Shown piece after piece: positions 8,396-15,158 of a stretch of 15,158 bases of DNA. The position numbers and the translations under genes are program-made. Origin of the DNA: CAZJRB01 sp964547995. Its GTDB lineage: Bacteria; Planctomycetota; Planctomycetia; Pirellulales; Thermoguttaceae. The stretch's first letter is position 1. The number at the start of each line of letters is the position of its first letter. The notes beneath the pieces were generated by a model that was not told the DNA's origin, ran no database searches, and saw only the letters and a list, made by a program, of their open reading frames with translations. Location: assembly GCA_964547995.1 (NCBI GenBank), contig CAZJRB010000151.1:1-15158 (forward strand), read 5' to 3'.

Positions 8396-8420
8396 CGGAC
8401 GGGGTTTTTGGTAGGGACAG
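8396..8420 (-). repeat. Right terminal inverted repeat of the IS
   Basis: Read on the minus strand from 8420 this begins CTGTCCCTACCAAAAACCCC and matches the left repeat at 7373-7396. A short inverted repeat (ACGAC, GTAA loop, GTCGT at 8370-8383) lies just inside it. Confidence 0.8.
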
Positions 8421-8421
8421 C

Positions 8422-9837
8422 CTAACGAAGCCACGGCTGAAACTGAATCGAATACACGTCTGCCTTCTTCAGTTGAAAACGAAGCCGCACCGTTTTGCCT
8501 TTGAGTGAGCTTAGGTCAGCTCCATCTTCCCAGGCCACGTTTTGGCGGATGCTGTCGCCGCTGAGTGGAGGGCAGTCCTTGCTTTCATGCCCGGCAATCG
8601 GCTTTCCATCCGTCGATTCCAGGCCAACTCGTACCGATCCGTCACCAGCCGTCTTGAAGTTCAGCACCAGTCTTTCCGCCAACTTACCCAGGGCGATTGG
8701 CTTCGTGAGAAGCTCACCCCCTTTGGAACCTGCCTGGACGGATACAAAACCGTCTTTGCGGTACTCGAATCGACGCAGGCGGCTGTCGGGACCAGTGTAG
8801 TAGGCTTCCGTTGCGTAAACCGAGTAGTGGTTGGGCTTGTTTCGTAGTTCAACCAGCCCCCACGCCATGTAGTTGCTGCGGTTGCCACCGCGATCTTTCG
8901 GTGCGGTTTCGGGGATGACTGGGTCGAGCCATCGCCGGAACGTGACGCCGTCGCGACTGGCCATAAACGTCGGTTCCACGCGCTGCCCGTCCTTGGGCAA
9001 ATAGCGTGTCGGGAAACCGATCAGAATGTGCGGCGCCCTCGGGTAAGGTAGCACAGCGTTCGTGTAAAGGTGCTCCGCAGGAGCCTCGGGATACTTCAGT
9101 AACTCGGGCTTGGTCCAGTTCGTGTAGTCCTTGGACGTTCCGGTCATTATCGCCCGCTTGCCGTCCACGAACGTGCGATGGTATTCGCGGTACAGTTTCG
9201 CGTGAGGGTCCCAGAAAGCGAGGTTTTGCGAATCGAATGCGCCTTCCGTGATGACCGGTTCAGCCTTCATCAGTTCCCAGTTGATTCCGTTCCGCGACTT
9301 GTAGACGTACAGCCCGTGCTTGCCGCGTGGCCGACCTCGTGCAATACCTTTATACCGGGCATCAGCGGGGCATTTCGGGTTTGCATCCTTGAAGGCGACG
9401 AAGTCATGCGTGCCGATGCCGTCCCAGACGATGTTGTTCTCTTTGGAGTCATTGAACTCAAATAGACCGAGGTTGGGTTTGGTCCAGTTGATACCGTCTT
9501 TGCTTTCGGCGTAACACGTCACCTCGGAATGGGCCGACTTTCGCGTTTTCTCGTCGTAGTGAGAGCCGCGATAGTACATACGAAAAAGGTTGCCGTCGCG
9601 GAAGATCGTATAGTAGGCACACGTATTGCCTTCCCACGGCTCGTCCGTGACGAGCACCACTTCCTTGGGCTCTGGGTGGTTGAGGTGCTGTGACACATCG
9701 CCGTTGATCTTCTCGATCAGAAAGTCGTCAACGAACAGCTCCAGCCGCGTTCCGAACTGCACTGGATCGGCGGCTTGGAGCGGGAAAGCCGCGAGAAGAA
9801 GGAAGAAGACGGCGTGGAATGATAAGCGAATCAACAT
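8422..9837 (-). CDS. Secreted GH32/GH43-like five-bladed beta-propeller protein
   Basis: This 471-residue protein has a clear signal peptide (residues 1-22, LSFHAVFFLLLAAFPLQA). The mature part begins RLELFVDDFLIE, a signature of planctomycete and verrucomicrobial secreted proteins related to glycosyl hydrolase family 32/43 propellers. Propeller elements follow: repeated SKDGINW, SRNGINW and SRDGVTF strands, FDSQNLAFWD and the GGNRSNYMAWG region. Residues about 375-471 form a beta-rich C-terminal module (LVLNFKTAGDGSVRVGLES, ending FQPWLR). It probably binds or hydrolyses a glycan; Asp37/Asp38 sit where clan members place a catalytic acid, but no activity is proven. No strong ribosome-binding site precedes ATG 9837. 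Its TAG stop at 8422-8424 lies one base from the IS end, so the original downstream sequence is lost. Confidence 0.7.
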   Translation of the reverse strand: MLIRLSFHAVFFLLLAAFPLQAADPVQFGTRLELFVDDFLIEKINGDVSQHLNHPEPKEVVLVTDEPWEGNTCAYYTIFRDGNLFRMYYRGSHYDEKTRKSAHSEVTCYAESKDGINWTKPNLGLFEFNDSKENNIVWDGIGTHDFVAFKDANPKCPADARYKGIARGRPRGKHGLYVYKSRNGINWELMKAEPVITEGAFDSQNLAFWDPHAKLYREYHRTFVDGKRAIMTGTSKDYTNWTKPELLKYPEAPAEHLYTNAVLPYPRAPHILIGFPTRYLPKDGQRVEPTFMASRDGVTFRRWLDPVIPETAPKDRGGNRSNYMAWGLVELRNKPNHYSVYATEAYYTGPDSRLRRFEYRKDGFVSVQAGSKGGELLTKPIALGKLAERLVLNFKTAGDGSVRVGLESTDGKPIAGHESKDCPPLSGDSIRQNVAWEDGADLSSLKGKTVRLRFQLKKADVYSIQFQPWLR

Positions 9838-9902
9838 CTTAGTTCTTTCTATTGATCTGCCTGCGAGAACGCCTCTTCGGCCTGTTCGAGCGTTGATTCC
9901 TG

Positions 9903-10043
9903 CTACCGGTCGCCCAGCAGCTTGCGGAGCATTTCCTTCGCTTGCTCAGGCGTTTGACCCGTGTTCTGGAGGTGGCGACCCCAGAAGACGTTCCACCAGT
10001 CTGGAGGTTGGACGTGTGTGCCCTGTCTTGCTTCGACACTGTA
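9903..10043 (-). pseudogene. Unidentified short C-terminal coding remnant
   Basis: On the minus strand the frame ending at TAG 9903-9905 reads QPPDWWNVFWGRHLQN followed by TGQTPEQAKEMLRKLLGDR, which has protein-like composition and looks like the tail of a larger protein. There is no start codon with a ribosome-binding site, and the frame is closed upstream near 10080. Read through the stop, the same frame continues with a coding-like QESTLEQAEEAFSQADQ before the next stop. I do not recognise the family. It may be a gene decayed between the sulfatase and the GH32/43-like gene, or chance. Confidence 0.25.
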
Positions 10044-10056
10044 ATGGTTATGGGCC

Positions 10057-10072
10057 GGGGGCAGGTGCCCCC
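10057..10072. repeat. GC-rich hairpin GGGGGC-AGGT-GCCCCC
   Basis: A perfect 6-bp GC stem with a 4-base loop, about 110 bp downstream of the sulfatase stop. On the minus strand it is not followed by a T tract, so it is a poor intrinsic terminator for the sulfatase; it may belong to a dispersed intergenic repeat. Confidence 0.5.
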
Positions 10073-10182
10073 TCCTTTATTCTTGAATCCGGCAAGTTAT
10101 TTATCGGCCGCCACTTAACGCTGTCGATTCGCCGTCCATCCGGTTTTCCAAGTACAACAAGGCGATAATATTTCAATGCGCA

Positions 10183-11697
10183 TTAGTCGTCCGGACGGGC
10201 GGCTTCCCAGCCGGCATCCATCATTGCGTTCAACTCGTCCAGCAATGCCTTGTTCTTCGGGTCCAAAGCGATATTCACATTGCCGGCGGGATCGGTCTCG
10301 TAGTCATAAAGTTCATGCCTGCCTGTGCCGGGCAACTGGTAGACACTCCCCTTCGGCGCCGGTTTGTCATACCTGGTCAAACGATATCTACCGGTTCGCA
10401 TCGATTGGGAACCGATCCATAGATTAAACGCCGCCTTCTTCCATTCTCGATTTGGATTTCTCAGAAGGGGCATCATGCCCGTCCCTTCAACATGTTCCGG
10501 AACATCCAATCCGGCTGCCTGGCATACGGTAGGATAGATATCGACCAGCTCAGCCAGCGCATCGGTCTTTCCTCCTTTCGTAATGCCCGGTATTGCAATC
10601 ATCAAGGGAACCCTGACCGCTTCCTCGTAGTTGCTGCACTTCGACCAAAGCTTGTGCTCGCCCAACTGCCAGCCGTGATCGCTCAACAGGACAACCGCTG
10701 TGTTGTCTGCCATGCCCGAATCATCAAGCGCGTCGAGAATTCGCCCGATCTGGGCATCAATGAAACTGACGCTTGCCCAATATCCGTGAATCAGCTCTCT
10801 CTGCTTATCTTCAGGCAGCACCGGGAAATTGTCCGGATTGTAGTCCGAGCGACGAGAATTTGCGGCATTGACGACCTTATCACCGTAATGGCGCAAATCG
10901 CCCCAGCTATTTCTTCCGATCGCGCCTTTCGGGAAATGCTGGTTCTCGGCCAGGTCAATCTCTTCACGTTTATAGAGGCCCCAGTATTTCTTCGGGGCCG
11001 CCCACGGAAGGTGCGGCCTGTAAAAACCTACTGCCAGAAACAGCGGCTTTCCCGATTGGCCGTACTTCTTCAGATCAGCAACCGCCTTGTCGGCACTTGC
11101 CCCGTCGGGATATGCGCTGTCCGGTGCGTCAACGCACTCGGTCAGTGGCGAATGGTTCCTTCCTGTCTTGGAATAAGTCAATCCTCGTTTGTTCTTCTCC
11201 AACTGATACCCCGAACAAAAGCCGTCACATACCAGTTTTCGTTCATGAAACGTATGAGTATACCGTTTCGTCCACGACTCGGGATCATCGCCGTTGAAGT
11301 GGTACACTTTCCCTATGGAAATGGTGTCGTAGCCATTCGCCTTGAAATGTCCCGGCAACGACGGCTTTCCTTTGGGAAGAAGCCGGCGCAGCGTCCCCTG
11401 TCCTCGATGTCTGGCATACATTCCGCTAAGTGTGCTGACTCGCGACGGCATGCAAATAGGAACTTGGCAGTATGCCTTATTGAAAACCAGCGACCGTTCG
11501 GCAAGCCGGTCGATGTTCGGGGTGATAAGCTTGCTCTTTCCATAGCAATTGATCTCAGGCCTGAGATCATCGACATACAGCAGCACGATATTCTTAACCT
11601 GCCGTTCCCTGCTCTCGGCACATACGGCTCCCGCCCCGAGAACGACAAGCCCCATCCCAACCGCCGCAAGAACTCCCCGTCTAAACAATCTGCTCAT
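10183..11697 (-). CDS. Secreted S1-family sulfatase, iduronate-2-sulfatase-like
   Basis: This 504-residue type I sulfatase hydrolyses sulfate esters, probably on a polysaccharide. The signal peptide is residues 1-27 (LAAVGMGLVVLGAGAVCA). The formylglycine motif CMPSR lies at 82-86, so Cys82 should be converted by a sulfatase-maturing enzyme encoded elsewhere. Metal and sulfate ligands are visible: Asp43/Asp44 (YVDDLRP), Lys130 and His133 (IGKVYH), His229 (YRPHLPW), Asp340/His341 (LLSDHGW) and Lys353 (KLWSK). YVDDLRPE, FYRPHLPW and DHGWQLGEH are typical of iduronate-2-sulfatase-like members. Length is normal and no frame defects are seen. It stands alone on the minus strand, 345 bp upstream of the GH32/43-like gene; an attC-like half-site lies just upstream of its start. 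The sulfated substrate is unknown. Confidence 0.92.
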   Translation of the reverse strand: MSRLFRRGVLAAVGMGLVVLGAGAVCAESRERQVKNIVLLYVDDLRPEINCYGKSKLITPNIDRLAERSLVFNKAYCQVPICMPSRVSTLSGMYARHRGQGTLRRLLPKGKPSLPGHFKANGYDTISIGKVYHFNGDDPESWTKRYTHTFHERKLVCDGFCSGYQLEKNKRGLTYSKTGRNHSPLTECVDAPDSAYPDGASADKAVADLKKYGQSGKPLFLAVGFYRPHLPWAAPKKYWGLYKREEIDLAENQHFPKGAIGRNSWGDLRHYGDKVVNAANSRRSDYNPDNFPVLPEDKQRELIHGYWASVSFIDAQIGRILDALDDSGMADNTAVVLLSDHGWQLGEHKLWSKCSNYEEAVRVPLMIAIPGITKGGKTDALAELVDIYPTVCQAAGLDVPEHVEGTGMMPLLRNPNREWKKAAFNLWIGSQSMRTGRYRLTRYDKPAPKGSVYQLPGTGRHELYDYETDPAGNVNIALDPKNKALLDELNAMMDAGWEAARPDD

Positions 11698-11719
11698 GAA
11701 CTACCCTTACTTTGTTTCC

Positions 11720-11767
11720 GCCCAACGTTCGGCATCAGCCGCCCGGCTTTGCCGGGTCGGGCTGCAA
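11720..11767. other. attC-like half-site (possible integron recombination site remnant)
   Basis: On the plus strand GCCCAAC (11720-11726, fitting RYYYAAC; GTTGGGC on the minus strand fits GTTRRRY) is followed by GTTCGGCATCAGCCGC, a CCCGGC-TTT-GCCGGG hairpin (11742-11756) and TCGGGCTGCAA. This order and wording resemble attC sites of gene cassettes, but the second half (a complementary GTTGGGC arm) is absent after about 11767, where IS110-type sequence probably begins. It sits 23 bp from the sulfatase ATG. It could instead be an ordinary leader hairpin of that gene. Confidence 0.3.
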
Positions 11768-11849
11768 CCGGTGGATACTCATCATGGCCTCCCGAGCTAC
11801 ACTTGGGGATGCAACATTTCCCAAAAACCCCTAACCCAGGAGGACCACG

Positions 11850-12224
<375 letters not shown>

Positions 12225-12254
12225 CCAAACTCCGTCAAACGATGGTTTCCGAGA

Positions 12255-12275
12255 GGGCGAACGTCCGGTTCGCCC
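12255..12275. terminator. Hairpin downstream of the TerB-like gene, possible terminator
   Basis: GGGCGAAC, a five-base loop, then GTTCGCCC: a perfect 8-bp stem 13 bp past the stop of the minus-strand TerB-like gene. There is no T tract on either side, so intrinsic termination is uncertain. Confidence 0.35.
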
Positions 12276-12288
12276 ATTATCGGCAAAG

Positions 12289-12669
12289 TCAACTCAGCTT
12301 CCGTTTGAACTCTGCATATCGACGTTTCGCCTCCTGCTTGATCGTGTCGAACTGGGCCTGGTTGATGTCCAACTGTTTCGCGTGCTGCTGGAGTGTCTTC
12401 TTCTCCGTCTGTTCAAGCACATCGTTACAATAGGCCGCGAACAGCATGTCCTCGAAATTCGCGATGCGATCCGACCATCGTCCCACCATCTGCGCCTGGA
12501 ATCCCTCCTTCTCGGCCATCTCTTTGGCCTTCTGCATCTGGAAGTACCCTGCGGCGAGATCTCGTCGGATTTCGTCGAACACGCGTTCTTCGAGGCGATC
12601 CGCGCCCCCGTCGGCGACCAACAGGTGGTAGATGTTTGCCAGATACTTTACCTTCTCCTCGTCGTTCAT
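12289..12669 (-). CDS. TerB-like domain protein
   Basis: This 126-residue soluble protein is almost wholly helical. EEKVKYLANIYHLLVADGGADRLEE (residues 4-28) and FEDMLFAAYCNDVLEQTEKKTLQQH (near 72-96) are the two pseudo-repeated helical units with acidic loops seen in TerB-like/DjlA-type domains (tellurite resistance and co-chaperone families). There is no signal peptide or membrane segment. The start at 12669 is supported by a GGAGG seven bases upstream on the minus strand. It lies 146 bp downstream of the LRR gene on the same strand, and they could share a transcript. Function is unassigned; TerB domains are often thought to bind metal or act as membrane-proximal adaptors, and no ter operon partners are present here. 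Confidence 0.7.
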   Translation of the reverse strand: MNDEEKVKYLANIYHLLVADGGADRLEERVFDEIRRDLAAGYFQMQKAKEMAEKEGFQAQMVGRWSDRIANFEDMLFAAYCNDVLEQTEKKTLQQHAKQLDINQAQFDTIKQEAKRRYAEFKRKLS

Positions 12670-12751
12670 GGCCCGACCTCCCTCCCATCAGGGAACAGCT
12701 TCTCACTTGGCCCCAACGTTGTTTATGGCGGCGAACGGTCTGGATGAGCGG

Positions 12752-12764
12752 CCAGCGTAGCTGG
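12752..12764. repeat. Short hairpin CCAGC-GTA-GCTGG
   Basis: A 5-bp inverted repeat with a 3-base loop in the 146-bp gap between the LRR and TerB-like genes. It may be a copy of a dispersed intergenic repeat; a single copy cannot show that. Confidence 0.35.
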
Positions 12765-12815
12765 TCCGGCTCTATCCCTTGGTTTGCCCCTATTTTAGTC
12801 TATCGTGGGAAGGAA

Positions 12816-13985
12816 TCAATAATCTATCTTGCAGTTCGGCAATGCCTTCTGGAGTTGTTGAACCCCTTCGTCGGTGACTTGCGTGTTGCTGAGTTGTAGT
12901 TGTCTCAGCTTGGTCATCCCCCGAAGATGCTCTATCCCAGCGTCAGTGACTTTCGTGCTGCCGAGAGTGAGCCATTCGAGTCTGGTCAATCCTGCGAGGT
13001 GTTTCAGCCCGGCATCACTGACTTGAGTTCCTTCGAGACGCAATTCTTTGAGGGCAGGCAACCTGTCAAGAGCCTCCAACCCGGCGTCGCTGACTTGCGT
13101 GCGAGTGAGTTCCAACTCTTCGAGGTTCGCTAGTTCTGTCAGATGCACTAGCCCGGCATCGGAGACTTTGGTGTCGCCAAGGTCCAGTCTTTCAAGTTTG
13201 GCAAAACTCCGCAAAGTCACCAACCCTGCATCGGTGATTTCCGTGTCATCGAGTATCAACTCTTCAAGATTGGCAAGCTTCTTTAGGTGCTCAAGCCCAG
13301 TGTCGGTAATTTGGTCGCTGCAAAGGACCAACTCCTTGAGTGCTGTCAACTCCGAAAGATTCACCAGTCCGGCATCGGTGACTCCGGTGTCGGCAATTTC
13401 AAGGTGTTCAAGTTTGGTCATCCCCTGGAAATTCACCAAACCTGCATCAGTGATTCGGGTGCTCCAAAGCTCTAGTACTTCAAGCTTGGTCAGCCCCTTG
13501 AGATGCTCCAGCCCAGCATCGGAGACTTGGGTCTGAGTAAGGTCCAACCTTCTGAGATTTGTTAGCCCCTTCAGGTGTTCGAGACCGGCATCGGAAGTCT
13601 CCGTCCACCCGAGATCGAGGATTCTAAGTTCTGCCAGTGCCGTCAGGTTCTTCAGTTCGGCATCGGTAACTTCTGACCTATCAAGGCCCGCGCAACGCAC
13701 ATCCGTCATGAAATCCAGGCCGACTAAGCTGCGAAGCCACGTTGGACCGGGAAGCGCCGCGCGTGGTATGTAGTCGCCGTTGGCGTCAATCTCATAATCA
13801 TACGTGACCCATCCACGGAAGTCCTTAATCGTGGCGACTGCCTCCTTCTGCCGCTTCGCCTTCGCCATCTTGCACGCAAACCAGCTACACCCGATGGCAA
13901 CCACCGTTACCAGCACAAACATTGACGCCAGGCTGTACTGATACCAGCGGAGCCTCTGCTTCGGTGCTTTCTCAGCTTCCCCCAT
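12816..13985 (-). CDS. Membrane-anchored leucine-rich-repeat protein
   Basis: This 389-residue protein begins with a short basic stretch (RLRWYQYSLASM) and one membrane segment (about residues 17-37), the N-terminus found on many Pirellulales LRR proteins. Residues about 100-385 are 12 consecutive repeats of about 24 residues with consensus (V/I)(T/S)DAGLxxLxxLxxLxxLxLxxT, close to the GALA/RNI-like LRR class. The unit length of about 72 nt is constant and the repeats remain in frame. The N-terminus is probably cytoplasmic, though topology is not certain; the LRR solenoid is likely a protein-binding surface. No ribosome-binding site is evident before ATG 13985. It lies upstream of the TerB-like gene on the same strand. 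The binding partner is unknown. Confidence 0.88.
   Translation of the reverse strand: MGEAEKAPKQRLRWYQYSLASMFVLVTVVAIGCSWFACKMAKAKRQKEAVATIKDFRGWVTYDYEIDANGDYIPRAALPGPTWLRSLVGLDFMTDVRCAGLDRSEVTDAELKNLTALAELRILDLGWTETSDAGLEHLKGLTNLRRLDLTQTQVSDAGLEHLKGLTKLEVLELWSTRITDAGLVNFQGMTKLEHLEIADTGVTDAGLVNLSELTALKELVLCSDQITDTGLEHLKKLANLEELILDDTEITDAGLVTLRSFAKLERLDLGDTKVSDAGLVHLTELANLEELELTRTQVSDAGLEALDRLPALKELRLEGTQVSDAGLKHLAGLTRLEWLTLGSTKVTDAGIEHLRGMTKLRQLQLSNTQVTDEGVQQLQKALPNCKIDY

Positions 13986-15158
<1,173 letters not shown>

Larger units (their letters stand above)
7373..8420 (-). mobile_element. Degenerate insertion sequence with integrase-core (DDE) transposase, IS3/IS481-like
   Basis: The 1048-bp element is bounded by imperfect terminal inverted repeats: CTGTCCTTACCAAAAACCC and onwards from 7373, and CTGTCCCTACCAAAAACCCC read inward on the minus strand from 8420. 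Between them lies one minus-strand transposase remnant (7561-8206), with about 185 bp of non-coding sequence at the left and 215 bp at the right. No convincing target-site duplication is visible in the flanks. The left end interrupts the plus-strand transglutaminase-like gene after its discoidin-like domain; the right end is one base from the stop of the minus-strand GH32/43-like gene. The parent element was probably about 1.45 kb, judged from the family sequence missing inside the transposase. Confidence 0.8.
9838..10182. other. Gap of 345 bp between two minus-strand genes
   Basis: It holds a short coding-like remnant (9903-10043, minus) and a GC-rich hairpin (10057-10072). I see no promoter consensus that I can defend and no RNA gene. 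Confidence 0.6.

Noticed and set aside
7362..8427. CCTGACG / CCTAACG as a target-site duplication of the IS
   Set aside because: The left copy does not touch the IS end and the copies differ; probably coincidence.
12900..13700. Regular spacing of similar short sequences suggesting a CRISPR array
   Set aside because: The units are in-frame 72-bp leucine-rich repeats, imperfect throughout and without unique spacers.

Overview
The window looks like a piece of a planctomycete chromosome, most likely family Pirellulaceae or a close relative. The evidence is a 16S rRNA 3' half with planctomycete-like sequence and no 23S gene behind it, a leucine-rich-repeat protein with the N-terminal membrane anchor typical of Pirellulales, a secreted sulfatase, and several signal-peptide proteins acting on polysaccharides. 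Family assignments come from motif recognition in the translated sequence; no database search was possible.

Layout. Positions 76-1046 are a scar: the last ~25 codons of a PQQ-type beta-propeller gene (minus strand) abut a 5'-truncated and internally deleted GH36-like alpha-galactosidase (plus strand). Positions 1147-7371 hold three closely packed plus-strand genes for exported proteins: a nitrilase-superfamily amidohydrolase with a carbohydrate-binding-like N-terminus, a heparinase II/III-like polysaccharide lyase, and a large transglutaminase-like protein with BNR-like and F5/8-type C (discoidin) segments. The third gene runs into a degenerate insertion sequence (7373-8420, imperfect 24/25-bp terminal inverted repeats). 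The IS transposase (minus strand) has lost two internal blocks and now lies in three frames. The other IS end lies one base from the stop codon of a minus-strand gene for a secreted GH32/43-like beta-propeller protein (8422-9837). A 345-bp gap with a small coding-like remnant and a GC-rich hairpin separates it from an S1-family, iduronate-2-sulfatase-like sulfatase (10183-11697, minus).

Positions 11700-12290 are a mosaic: an attC-like half-site beside the sulfatase start, the first ~83 codons of an IS110-family transposase, and a compact block of two near-identical hairpins that interrupts it. Then come a TerB-like protein (12289-12669, minus), the LRR membrane protein (12816-13985, minus), a 565-bp non-coding stretch with a strong terminator, and the 16S gene (14552 to beyond the window end, minus).

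How it fits together: alpha-galactosidase, heparinase-type lyase, sulfatase, GH32/43-like protein and amidohydrolase suggest a locus for breaking down sulfated or amino-sugar-containing polysaccharide or glycoprotein outside the cytoplasm. At least one enzyme (alpha-galactosidase) has decayed and another (transglutaminase-like) has had its C-terminus altered by the IS. The three-gene plus-strand module is the best candidate for an undescribed pathway; its substrate cannot be read from the sequence.
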